From the NCBI GenBank assembly GCA_023974075.1, contig CM043792.1, forward strand, positions 12,381,456 through 12,445,455: a stretch of DNA of 64,000 nucleotides, written 5' to 3'. Positions 1-9,975 of this stretch are shown one piece after another. A program made the position numbers and the translations under genes. Below the pieces are notes generated by a model that saw nothing but the letters and a program-made list of their open reading frames with translations, was not told the DNA's origin and made no database searches. The DNA comes from Chaenocephalus aceratus (Eukaryota > Chordata > Actinopteri > Perciformes > Channichthyidae). Position 1 is the first letter of the stretch. The number at the start of each line of letters is the position of its first letter.

Positions 1-107
1 AAGCAGCATGACGAGACCCAAGGCAGGACCGCAGAGACAAGTTCAGCCACGACCCGAAATCCACGACTTAATCCAGAACTCAGGATAGAGGATCCAAGAC
101 ACAGGAC

Positions 108-176
108 GGGTGGCGCAGTGGTCTGTGCATCTGATCATCAGATCAAGGGGGGTGCTGGGGAACTCCAGTTCGAAAC
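108..176 (+). repeat. tRNA-derived SINE, 5' head (split copy)
   Basis: This is the tRNA-like head of a SINE. An A-box-like stretch (TGGCGCAGTGGTC) lies near 112 and a B-box-like AGTTCGAAAC near 167-176. It resembles the head of the intact SINE at 2074-2330. The body of this copy resumes at 1908, because an L2-type LINE was inserted between the two halves. It is not a functional tRNA gene, as no cloverleaf 3' half follows. Confidence 0.7.
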
Positions 177-1907
177 ATTACATTGCATTTAGCTGACGCT
201 TTTATCCAAAGCGACTTACAATAAGTGCGTTCGACCAACAAAATACAAACTTGAAGAAAACAGAATCATAAAGTACATCAGGTTTCATAGAGCCAAACCT
301 TTCAAGTGCTACTCAACTGGCTTAAGATAAGCCAGCCCTTTATTAGTATATAAGTGCTTTGTTAATAGTTCTATCGCTCGAAGTGTAGTCGATAGAGATG
401 AGTTTTCAGTCTGCACCGTAAGGTGTGTAAGCTATCTGCTGTCCTGATGTCAATGGGGAGCTCATTCCACCATTTTGGAGCCAGGATAGCAAACCCACGT
501 GTTTTTGCTGATGGGAACTTGGGTCCCCTTCGCAGCGATGGTGCAGCGAGCCGTTTGGTTGATGCAGAGCGGAGTGCACGCGCTGGGGTGTACGGTTTAA
601 CCATGTCCTGGATGTAGGAAGGGCCAGATCCATTCGCAGCATGGTACGCAAGCACCATTGTCTTGAAGTGGATTCTAGCTGTTATCGGAAGGCAGCGGAG
701 GAGCGGTGTGGTGTGGGAGAATTTAGGAAGGTTGAAGACCAGGCGAGCAGCTGCATTCTGGATGAGCTGCAGAGGTCGGATGGCACATGCAGGTAGACCA
801 GCCAGGAGGGAGTTGCAGTAGTCTAGGCGTGAGATGACGAGAGCCTGGACCAGAACCTGCGTCACTTTCTGGGTCAGCTGGGGACGTATCCTCCTGATGT
901 TGTAAAGCGTGTATCTGCAGCAGCGGGTTGTAGCAGCGATGTTTGCAGTAAAGGACAGGTTGTTATCTAGGATCACACCCAGATTCCTTGCAGTCTGAGT
1001 CGGGGAAACAACAGAGGTGCCGATGTTGATTGTTAGGTCAAGAGTGGGACAATCTTTTCCCGGAAGGAAAAGCAGTTCAGTCTTGTCAAGGTTGAGCTTG
1101 AGGGGATGATCAGACATCCACTGAGAGATGTCAGCTAGACAAGCAGAGATGCGTGCGACGACCTGGGTCTCTGAGCGGGGAAAGGACAGAATTAATTGGA
1201 TGTCGTCAGCGTAGCAGTGGTAAAAAAAACCATGCGGGCTAATGACAGATCTGAGCGAGTTTGTGTACAAGGAGAAGAGGAGGGGACCAAGAACAGAGCC
1301 CTGAGGGACCCCTGTAGTTAATTGACAAGGGTCGGACTCGGAACCTCTCCAAGTAACCCTGTAGGTGCGGTCTTTGAGGTATGAGGTGAGGAGGGAAAGT
1401 GCAGAGCCTGAAACTCCAAGTTCTTGGAGAGTGCGAAGGAGGATCTGATGGTTCACCGTGTCGAATGCAGCAGAAAGGTCCAAAAGGATGATGACAGAGG
1501 AGAGGGAGGCTGCTTTAGCAGTGTGCAGTTCCTCAGTGACAGCAAGGAGGGCAGTTTCTGTGGAGTGACCTGCCTTGAAACCAGACTGGTGCGGATCCAG
1601 AAGGTTGTTCTGATGGAGATAGCAGGAGAGTTGTCTAAAGACAGCGCGTTCCAAGTGTTTTAGACAGGACCGGGAGGAGAGAGACAGGCCTGTAGTTTAT
1701 AACATCTGACAGGTTGAGAGTGGGTTTCTTTAGGAGAGGGTTTACTCTTGCCTCCTTGAGACTGTTTGGAAAGTGACCAGAAGTTAGAGAAGTGTTGATG
1801 AAGTGGGTGAGAAATGGTAGAATATCAGGAACGATAGTCTGAAGGAGGTTTTTAAGGGATAGGGTCCAGAGGACAGGTGGTAGGGCGGGCAGACATAATG
1901 AGGGTGA
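177..1907 (-). mobile_element. L2-type non-LTR retrotransposon, 5' truncated, reverse transcriptase ORF
   Basis: The minus-strand frame 1654-371 encodes about 427 residues of reverse transcriptase. It contains the palm motif YADD followed by IQLILS, the block SAAFDTVNH around the first catalytic Asp, and GVPQGSVLGPLLF, all typical of L2/Maui-like fish LINEs. Homology continues beyond 1654 to about 1905 but in broken frame, with remnants of a PTL..SDVINYRPVS-like segment. No endonuclease domain is present, so the copy is 5' truncated and dead. The 3' tail lies at 177-240 and contains the sequence AAGTCGCTTTGGATAAAAGC, read on the minus strand, seen at many fish LINE ends. The pentamer GAAAC at 172-176 and 1908-1912 looks like the target-site duplication, placing the insertion inside a SINE. 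Confidence 0.88.
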
Positions 1908-2073
1908 GAAACCCGCTCCTGCCGCCGTTGTGCCGCCACTGCGTCAGGCCGTTGTGTCCTTGGGCAAGACACTTCACCCGGATTTGCTCCTGTGGGTATT
2001 GTCCACAGTACATGTATGATACTAATGTGTACTTGTAAAAGCGCCTCGATGACTTCGAGGCGTGAAGATGGAC
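1908..2073 (+). repeat. SINE body, 3' part of the split copy
   Basis: This continues the SINE whose head is at 108-176. It carries the shared core 'CCTTGGGCAAGACACTTCAC' and the 'CTCCTGTGGGTATTGTCCAC' segment, both of which recur in the next SINE at 2074-2330. A second SINE abuts it directly. Confidence 0.7.
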
Positions 2074-2293
2074 GGTGTGTGGCGCAGTGCGCTGTGCAAT
2101 GATCATCAGATCAAGGGGTGAAACCCACCGCTGCTGCATCTGTAAAGCCGTTGTGTCCTTGGGCAAGACACTTCACCTGAACTTGCTCCTGTGGGTATTG
2201 TCCACAGTGGTGACCATTGCATGTATCATATGTGTAATGTGTATTTGTAAAGCGCTTTGAGCATCTGGAAAAGCGCTATAATAAATGTAAGGA

Positions 2294-2327
<34 letters not shown>

Positions 2328-2330
2328 GGA
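2074..2330 (+). repeat. tRNA-derived SINE with (ATT)n tail
   Basis: A near-complete SINE. Its head (GTGTGGCGCAGTGCGCTG) is followed by a core with 'TTGTGTCCTTGGGCAAGACA', then the tail 'AAGCGCTTTGAGCATCTGG' and an (ATT)n run at about 2294-2328. The same core occurs at 1940-1980 and at 23700-23740. The tail resembles the one at 56750-56800. Confidence 0.8.
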
Positions 2331-2348
2331 CTACAGCAAGAGGATCAG

Positions 2349-2940
2349 CCTCGACTCCGGATCCCGGCGTAGATATAGATACAAAACAAGAAAAAAGATT
2401 TGGCTGGGTTAATCGGAAGAAGAGAATACACAGACACAGACAGAGAGGGAAAAGGTAATTGGATAAAAGTTATTCTTGATAACCCTCTAGAAAATTCTTC
2501 TTCTCGCCTACAAAGCCCTTAATGGGCAGGCGCCATCTTACCTTAAAGAACTCATTATACCCTACTGTCCTACTAGGGCATTGCGTTCCAAGAATGCAGG
2601 GTTGTTGGTTGTTCCTAGAATCTCTAAAAGTACAATGGGAGCCAGAGCCTTTTCTTATCAAGCTCCACATTTGTGGAATCAGCTTCCAGTTTGTGTTCGG
2701 GCGGCAGACACCCTATCCGTTTTAAGAGTGCGCTTAAGACCTTCCTTTTTGATAAAGCTTATAGTTAGGGCTGATTAGATTCAGCCCCTAGTTTTGCTGA
2801 TATAGGCTTAGTTTGTCGGGGACATCTTACTTCTTCCTTCTCTCTGTCTATACCCGTGTACTCTCATGTTCCGATTAACCCAGCTTCCCCAAATGTCCTT
2901 CTTTTTGGTGTCTATATACGCTGGGATCCGGAGTCATGGA
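2349..2940. repeat. Imperfect inverted repeat formed by two LINE 3'-region copies
   Basis: The segment 2349-2456 is an imperfect reverse complement of about 2815-2940. Shared blocks include CTCCGGATCC and GCTGGGTTAATCGGAA. The two arms flank the LINE coding remnant at 2460-2780, so this is either a head-to-head pair of related elements or an insertion with an inverted 5' part. Confidence 0.65.
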
Positions 2941-3372
2941 TGATCCTGCGGTCCTGTGTCCTGGATCGCGAGCGCTGGATCTTGAGTCGTGGCTGTGGTC
3001 CTGGATCATAGGTCCTGGATGGATATCCTCGTGGATTCATCTTCCTATTATACACACATGCATTTCCAAACATCTGGACTACCTATGTTGCAAATGTATT
3101 ATCTTTTCAATTTACACACGGCATCTATTGCACGTCTGTCCGTCCTGGGAGAGGGATCCCTCCTCTGTTGCTCTCCCTGAGGTTTCTCCCATTTTTCCCT
3201 TTAAACTGGGTTTTCTTTGGAAGTTTTTCCTTGTACGATGTGAGGGTCTAAGGACAGAGGGTGTCGTATTGTCATACTGATATTCTGTACACACTGTGAA
3301 GACCACTGAGACAAATGTAACATTTGTGATATTGGGCTATATAAATAAACATTGATTGATTGATTGATTGAA
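2460..3372 (+). mobile_element. Non-LTR retrotransposon 3' fragment (L2/Rex-like) with TTGA-repeat tail
   Basis: The plus strand at about 2490-2778 encodes the degenerate C-terminus of a LINE reverse-transcriptase ORF. Readable blocks in shifting frames include LAYKALNGQAPSYLKELI, TRALRSKNAG and GARAFSYQAPHLWNQLP, the last being typical of the domain after the polymerase. A long 3' UTR follows and ends in 'GGGCTATATAAATAAACATT' and a (GATT)n run at about 3350-3371. There is no polymerase or endonuclease portion. It is a dead 5'-truncated copy. Confidence 0.8.
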
Positions 3373-3609
3373 AGATCTCATGAACTTCCCCACTCAATCT
3401 ATCAAGACCCGAGCAGTTCTATTAGATATAGGATAAGAAACATAGGGATAGAGATAGGGAGCACAACAACCTATCTCTTCATCAGATGCACAACATAAAT
3501 TAATCTAATGAAAATAATATTCAAATGAATGCTTATGGGATATAGAAAATGGTTGAAAATCACTATGTATGCCACCTTTATTTATTTATATAAATCTGTT
3601 CAACATAAC
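3373..3609. other. Intergenic sequence before the Rex3-like LINE
   Basis: About 240 bases of AT-rich sequence with no recognisable gene. Its last bases, TTCAACATAAC at 3599-3609, are repeated at 5655-5665 as the target-site duplication of the following LINE. Confidence 0.6.
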
Positions 3610-5654
3610 ATTGAACCAGAGTGGTCGGTGTTCAAAGCCTCTATTGCCGAAGCGGCGAGCTGTGGTCTCAAGGTCATAGGTGCCTCAAGGGGCGGTAACC
3701 CTCGAACCTCCTGGTGGACACCGGTGGTCAGGGAAGCCGTCCGACTGAAGAAGGAGGCCTTCAGGGATTTGTTATCCCGGGGGACTCCCGAGGCAGTTGC
3801 AAGGTACCGACAGGCCCGAAGGGCAGCAAGCCTCATCCGTGGCCGAGGCAAAGCAGCGGGTGTGGGAGAAGTTTGGAGAAGACATGGAGAAGGACTTTCG
3901 GGCGGCACCAAAGTTGTTCTGGAAAACTGTCCGACACCTCAGGAGGGGGAAGCAGGGGACCATCCAAGCTGTGTACAGTAAGGATGGGACGTTGTTGACC
4001 TCAACTGATGGAGTGTTGGGACGTTGGAAGGAACACTTTGAGGAACTCCTGAACCCGACAACTCCGCCCTCTATGTTAGAGGCAGAGCTGGAGTATGACG
4101 GAGGATCAACACCAATCTCCCGGGGGGAGGTCACTGAGGTCGTCATACAACTCCACAGTGGCAAAGCCCCGGGGGTGGATGAGATCCGCCCGGAAATGCT
4201 GAAGGCTCTGGGTGTTGAGGGACTGTCATGGTTGACACGTCTCATCAACGTTGCGTGGAAGTCGGAAACAGTACCGAAGGAGTGGCAGACCGGGGTGGTG
4301 GTCCCCCTTTTCAAAAAGGGGGATCAGAGGGTGTGTGCCAATTACAGAGGCATCACACTACTCAGCCTCCCCGGGAAAGTTTACTCCAAGGTACTTGAAA
4401 GGAGGGTCAGGCCGATTGTCGAACCTCAGATTGAGGAGGAACAATGCGGATTCCGTCCTGGTCGTGGAACGACGGATCAGCTTTTTACTCTCGCAAGGAT
4501 CCTGGAGGGGGCCTGGGAGTACGCTTATCCGGTCTACATGTGTTTTGTAGACTTGGAGAAGGCGTATGACCGAGTTCCCAGGGAGTTACTGTGGGAGGTG
4601 CTGCGGGAGTATGGGGTGAGGGGGTCTCTACTCAGGGCCATCCAATCTCTGTACTCCCAAAGCGAGAGCTGTGTCCGGGTCCTCGGCAGTAAGTCGGACC
4701 CATTTCCGGTGAGGGTTGGCCTCCGCCAGGGCTGCGCTTTGTCACCAATCCTGTTTGTAATATACATGGATCGGATTTCGAGGCGTAGTCGTGGGGGGGG
4801 GGGTCTGCAGTTCGGTGGACTAAGGATTGCACCACTGCTTTTTGCAGATGATGTGGTTCTGATGGCTTCATCGGTCTGCGACCTTCAGCACTCACTGGAT
4901 CGGTTCGCAACCGAGTGTGAAGCGGCTGGGATGAGGATCAGCACCTCCAAATCTGAGGCCATGGTTCTCAGCAGGAAACCGATGGACTGTCCTCTCCAAG
5001 TAGGGAATGAGTCCTTACCCCAAGTGAAGGAGTTCAAGTATCTCGGGGTTTTGTTCTCGAGTGAGGGAACAATGGAGCGTGAGATGGGCCGGAGAATCGG
5101 AGCAGCGGGAGCGGTATTGCAGTCGCTTTACCGCACCGTTGTGACGAAAAGGGAACTGAGCCAGAAGGCAAAGCTCTCTGTCTACCGGGCCATTTTCGTT
5201 CCTACCCTCACCTATGGTCATGAAGGATGGGTCATGACCGAAAGAACGAGATCGCGGATACAAGCGGCCGAGATGGGTTTCCTCCACCGGGTGGCTGGTG
5301 TCTCCCTTAGAGATAAGGTGAGAAGTTCGGTCATCAGGGAGGGACTCGGAGTTGAGCCGCTCCTCCTTCGCGTCGAAAGAAGCCAGTTGAGGTGGTTCGG
5401 GCACCTAGTTAGGATGCCACCTGGGCGCCTCCCTAGGGAGGTGTTCCAGGCACGTCCAGCTGGGAAGAGACCAAGGGGTAGACCTAGGACCAGGTGGAGG
5501 GATTATATCTCTTCGCTGGCCTGGGAGCGCCTTGGGATCCCCCAGTCAGAGCTGGTTGATGTCGCCAGGGAAAAGAAAGTTTGGGGCTCTCTGCTGGAAC
5601 TGCTACCCCCGCGACCCGACCATGGATAAGCGGGAGAAGATGGATGGATGGATG
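3610..5654 (+). mobile_element. Rex3-like (RTE clade) non-LTR retrotransposon, 5' truncated, one frameshift
   Basis: Residues from about 3619 to 3835 read in one frame (PEWSVFKASIAEAASCGLKV to YRQARRAAS). A single frameshift near 3832-3845 then leads into a 590-residue frame ending at 5629. This contains reverse-transcriptase blocks FRPGRGTTDQLF, FVDLEKAYDRVPR, LRQGCALSPILF and the catalytic FADDVVL, then a C-terminal part with LRWFGHLVRMPPGRLPR and PRGRPRTRWRDY. These are hallmarks of the RTE clade and closest in memory to fish Rex3. The (GGAT)n tail at 5637-5654 fits Rex3. Flanking 11-bp duplications TTCAACATAAC (3599-3609, 5655-5665) define the insertion. The endonuclease domain is absent, so the copy cannot mobilise itself. 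Confidence 0.92.
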
Positions 5655-5665
5655 TTCAACATAAC

Positions 5666-6458
5666 TCAATTACAAAATCTAAATGATTTGAAACATTGTG
5701 CCAGTTCATCTACTGAGTGTAACCATGCAACTACCAGAGGCAAAGTGGTTGCATCAAGTAACCTCCCTACTTGATATCATTTCACCTACTTATCACTGCG
5801 GAAGAGGATTTGATTTGATTTGAAGACATTTCAAATCTTTAGATGATGATTTTTCTTTATACTGTAATGATCCGGTGTTGGCAAGTGGATCAATGAAATG
5901 CATGTGCAAGCACGCAGTGTTATCTGAATTCAGTTGTCCTTTAGAGCATGACCAGTTCATGGTTGTAACTTAGATACCAAGAAAACGAGTAAACAGAAAG
6001 TTAGTCATTATAATCATAGCTGTGATTAGGAAATGGACTTCTGGAACTGACCTCATCCTGCCCTCTCAAATAAGTGAATGAAACTGCCGTTAGAGTATAT
6101 ATCAAGTACTATACATACAGCTGTTGTGACTGTGCCAACAGGTGCTTACTTTTGTATATTTTATTCAAATATATCAAGGAGGTAGGCAAGGGGGTGGTTA
6201 AATAGCCAACAATATTTAATAACAGATGTTCTTTATGCTATAAACAACCAAATGTGTGTTTCGTGATAGCAATCTACACGAGGATGAAAAATTAAAGAAA
6301 AGAAAACTAAGTTTAATATTTCAAAATTAGTGATCTGTACGTAGACTGGGCCTCCCATATAACCTGGCTGAGCCGATATACAACAATCAGCCAAATAACT
6401 TATCAATACATTATTGATTAATTGTTGAGGCACTTTTAGGTTGGTAGTGAACGCAAGT
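5666..6458. other. Intergenic sequence, no gene seen
   Basis: AT-rich sequence with only short random open frames. No splice-consistent coding segment, RNA gene or clear transposon end was recognised. Confidence 0.5.
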
Positions 6459-6710
6459 CAGAGGTACATGGTGTACTTCTACTCCACTGCAGTTCAGAGG
6501 TACATGGTGTACTTCTACTCTACTACAGTTCAGAGGTACATGGTGTACTTCTACTTCTCTACAGTTCAGAGGTACATGGTGTACTTCTACTCCTCTACAG
6601 TTCAGAGGTACATGGTGTACTTCTACTGCACAACAGTTCAGAGGTACATGGTGTACTTATACTCCACTACAGTTCAGAGGTACATGGTGTACTTCTACTG
6701 CACTACATGT
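6459..6710 (+). repeat. 36-bp minisatellite, seven copies
   Basis: A tandem array of a 36-bp unit beginning CAGAGGTACATGGTGTACTT, with starts at 6459, 6495, 6531, 6567, 6603, 6639 and 6675. Because 36 is a multiple of three, the array is open in one frame and spells a repeated QRYMVYFYS motif. That is a by-product of the repeat and not evidence for a protein. Confidence 0.95.
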
Positions 6711-7048
6711 ATTTAACACCTTTAGTTACTTCACAGATGTGGATGAATGATGTGAAATATAACCAAGTGTTAAATCAGACTTTAGTTCCACCTGGAGCAA
6801 ATCCACCAGCTACCCTGCAGTATACAAATTCATTCAGACTAGCTGCACCTTCACCAGCTCTGAGAACACTTTCATGATCAATCATTATAAAACATATCAT
6901 ATATATTATTCTGAAATGGACCAATCTGCACAACGACTACTTTTAGTGTCGCTACTTTCACTATATTTAGATGAGAATACTTTTCTATTTTCACTTGAGG
7001 AACATTTTGAATGCAGGACTTTTACTGTAACAGAGTATTCCTACACTC
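6711..7048. other. Spacer between two minisatellites, no gene seen
   Basis: AT-rich sequence. The end of this segment (about 7020-7048) grades into the TACTTCTACTTTTACT motif of the next array. Confidence 0.5.
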
Positions 7049-7416
7049 TGGTACTTCTACTTTTACTAAGTACAAGATCTGAGTACTTCTACTTTTACTC
7101 AAGTACAAGATCTGAGTACTTCTACTTTTACTCAAGTACAAGATCTGAGTACTTCTACTTTTACTCAAGAACAAGATCTGAGTACTTCTACTTTTACACA
7201 AGTACAAGATCTGAGTACTTCTACTTTTACTAAGTACAAGATCTGAGTACTTCTACTTTTACTCAAGTACAAGATCTGAGTACTTCTACTTTTACTCAAG
7301 TACAATATCTGAGTACTTCTAATTTTACTCAAACAATATCTGAGTACTTCTACTTTTACTCAAGTACAAGATCTGAGTACTTGTACTTTTACTCAAGTAC
7401 AACATCTGAGTACTTA
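7049..7416 (+). repeat. 33-bp minisatellite, about eleven copies
   Basis: A tandem array of a 33-bp unit GAGTACTTCTACTTTTACTC followed by AAGTACAAGATCT. The copies are mostly regular, with occasional 2-3 bp deletions near 7230 and 7330. The ACTTTTACTCAAGTAC motif is also found in dispersed transposon-like repeats at 14200-14680, 24205-24584, 25075-25330 and 60075-60300, so the array probably amplified from one of those. Confidence 0.95.
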
Positions 7417-8262
7417 TCCACCTCTGGTAGTGTATTAGCCTGAATTGTAGCCACAAAATCACGCAGAGCTGCATAAAAATAGACTCACAATGGTAACAAG
7501 TGGAAAATAATATTTACAAATGTGTACAATGATTTGTAGGTAATTCTGACTACTCAAGACACCTGACTTATACATCTTCAAAGGAAGACTGTGTTCATTC
7601 TACAATTACATGGGATTAAAACAAAATGTAGTTTTACTTGTATAATATTTCAATTTGATATAAAAGACAGTTTATTTTCATCTGTTTTCAAATAAACAAA
7701 GTATTGGCTTTCAAAATATTAAACTTGTTTCGGCAAATTCAGATGATAAATACAACTTTGAAGCTTCGGCATAATTACAAGCGGAGAACGGACTAATTTA
7801 ATGTCACAGCAAGCATAACAACAGCCGGTGTTTCTTGTGAGTGTTTCCCCGGTACACAAACGCAAAAATGCACAAACACACTCGCGAGCTTCCCCCAGAC
7901 CAGTAATACAAACGAAAATGTGTCTTCGGGTCAATGTGACTGATTTCGATAGAGCAAGTCACATTTGGTTTAGGCACGAAACATACTACCAGTAGAAATA
8001 CATTGCTTTCAAAATCGCTCTGTGTCGAATCAATAGATTATATTTCATGACTATAACACGAAATGCCGTGAGTGCTTCATCCTCTGAACACCACACGATG
8101 GCGACTGTAACGCACATACCATAGGTACGCTCCTCTGAAATGATTGTCCCCTGCAATTATTATTATCCCTCAATCGAGTTTGCTATTCAGCTAGCTAACG
8201 TTAGCTTAAACAAATGTAACATGCAACGTTAGCCTAATCTAAAATGCTCTCCTACGGCGTAC
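7417..8262. other. Non-coding sequence downstream of the putative minus-strand first exon
   Basis: No confident coding segment is visible. If the exon at 8263-8356 is real, this is the start of its first intron. An open minus-strand frame at 7934-7719 exists but has no recognisable similarity and no clear splice pairing. Confidence 0.4.
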
Positions 8263-8356
8263 CTTTCATGTTGCTCGTCAGCGCAGACTCTCGCATCGTT
8301 ATTTGTTGCAAACTTTGCAGGAGGCTACTCGTGGGCTTGACCCTAGTCTTAGCCAT
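8263..8356 (-). CDS. Possible first coding exon of an unidentified minus-strand gene
   Basis: Reading the minus strand, an ATG at 8356 opens a frame of 31 codons (MAKTRVKPTSSLLQSLQQIT, then MRESALTSNMK) that runs to a plausible donor, AAAG followed by GTACGC, at 8262. The local sequence is richer in CG than its surroundings, as expected at a promoter. A half X-box-like GTTGCC lies just upstream on the same strand, near 8396-8401. I do not recognise the protein, and no following exon could be identified at lower coordinates, where transposons dominate. The gene could continue beyond the left edge of the window. It may equally be a chance frame, since 31 codons prove little. Confidence 0.3.
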
Positions 8357-8539
8357 GGCTTGTATTTGTCTTCTGCTAGCCAACGCTCGTTGAAACGGCA
8401 ACCTCCTGGCACACAGTCATCTATCTCTCATCAGAATGCCCAGGTCACACGTAACACAAACACTTGCAGGTCGCGCGCATAGCGCGGGAAGGCCGCAGCG
8501 GAGCTGTTTTATGTAGAAGCGAAGCAATTCTTTTCTTTT

Positions 8540-8722
8540 AATCTAAAAAGCGAACTATTCAGTCAGACAGCAATTTTTTGTAAAAGTAAAGCATTTACAT
8601 TTTCAAGCACTTTATCTCAATTTCAAGCACCATTCCCAAAATTCAAGCACTTTCCCAACCTTGAAAACAGCACGTCAAATTTCAAGCATTTTCAAGGATT
8701 TCAAGCACCCGTACGAACCCTG
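8540..8722 (-). repeat. Fragment of a dispersed DNA-transposon-like repeat ending CAGGGTTCGTACGG
   Basis: The minus strand starts CAGGGTTCGTACGGGTGCTT at 8722 and runs on with TTCAAG-rich sequence (8600-8700). I recall this as a common fish repeat terminus of hAT type. The opposite terminus was not found, so it is a partial copy. Confidence 0.45.
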
Positions 8723-8812
8723 TATACAGTACAGTCACCAAGTTTGAGGTGAGAAGGGAACTATATCTTCCTACGCCTCCTCAAAAGTACCTGATTAAAG
8801 GTCAAGTATTCA

Positions 8813-9243
8813 CCCTTAGATGCACGAGTGACTGGACCCTACACTCTTCCATAAGTGGGTCAAAAAGGACCCGTATTAGTGTTTTTATGCCATTTTTGTC
8901 ATTATGGTTAAGAAAAATCACTTGCATAATATTTAGTATTATATTTTGGTTCACACTAGAAATATTTTATATTTAATTTTCACTATTTTACATTTTGAAA
9001 AAAAAACGAAATTCCATGGAAAATGCATGCGTGTCATTTTTGACCCACTTATGGAAGCTTGGGGTAGAAATACAAAAACTACAATTTCTTAAAATGTACA
9101 TTTAAAATTTGAATGGCATGATATCCAAAACATGTTTTTTGAGGAATAGCTGGAATATTAAATGATACAAACATGTAATTACAAAGATACTCTAAGAAAA
9201 CCACCTCACCGGGCCAAAAAAGACCCACTTATGCATCTAAGGG
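8813..9243. mobile_element. piggyBac-like or other TTAA MITE, about 431 bp
   Basis: The termini are complementary: CCCTTAGATGCA at 8813-8824 and TGCATCTAAGGG at 9232-9243. A TTAA follows the right end (9244-9247) and a degraded TTCA precedes the left (8809-8812), as expected of a TTAA target-site duplication. Internal sub-terminal inverted blocks (CCATAAGTGGGTC near 8850, GACCCACTTATGG near 9040) give a strong fold. There is no transposase frame, so it is non-autonomous. Confidence 0.75.
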
Positions 9244-9247
9244 TTAA

Positions 9248-9970
9248 GAATAAAACCTAATGAATTTAGTCAAAGGCATAGTGCATTGGGTTCATCGTAT
9301 CCCTACCCCACACCTGTAAATCAGTTCAAATCTACAGCAAATGAACTCAGTGACTGGACCCTGACTTTAGTAAACACCAAAGGCCACAGAAACCTTTATT
9401 AAGATGACAATACAGTAAGAGTGAGATATCTATAGAGATATTATTATATTATAAGAAAATTTAGATTTATGTACATCAAAAGATTAGTTATTAGTTCTTA
9501 ACTAAGTATGGTTAACACCTTATTAAGGCAATGGAAAGTACATTATTGTCTTTTGACTGCATTATAAACATGAAGGGTATTGATTATCGCAAATAAACTA
9601 TCAACTGCGATGTTGGTGGTAAAAAAAACGAACTACTTGAATAAACTCTGTACATGAGAAAAACTACTGGAAACATACAAGACAAGTCTAATGGGCAGGG
9701 ATGGGTTAATGTTACATATTCAGCAGCCCCTCTTTTAAAAAAAAAAAAGGACTGTGGGGGGTTGGAAGGTTTTCCATTCAGCATACAAGCTATTGCATAA
9801 GGTTCAGTCATCCAGTGTTTCACTGCCTGTACACCTTAAATCAAGACCTCTCACATATAGGGTAAGTCAATCCTTATACAGAACCAATATATTCAAATTA
9901 GAGTTTTGGGAATTTTGTATTCTGCAGTGAACTGAGTATTTATATGTTGATGTTATCTTTCTATCCACAG
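9248..9970. other. Sequence upstream of the igfals coding exon
   Basis: No coding sequence was recognised. The segment ends in a good 3' splice site, TTTCTATCCACAG (to 9970), so at least its end is intron 1 of igfals. The untranslated or short coding first exon was not located. Confidence 0.55.
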
Positions 9971-9975
9971 CTGAT

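Noticed and set aside
6441..6716. 91-codon plus-strand frame with repeated QRYMVYFYS
   Set aside because: A 36-bp tandem repeat stays open by arithmetic. There is no start context, splice context or similarity.
6874..7233. 119-codon plus-strand frame with repeated SEYFYFYS
   Set aside because: It is produced by the 33-bp minisatellite.
7049..7416. CRISPR-like array
   Set aside because: The copies are contiguous with no unique spacers, and the window is animal nuclear DNA.
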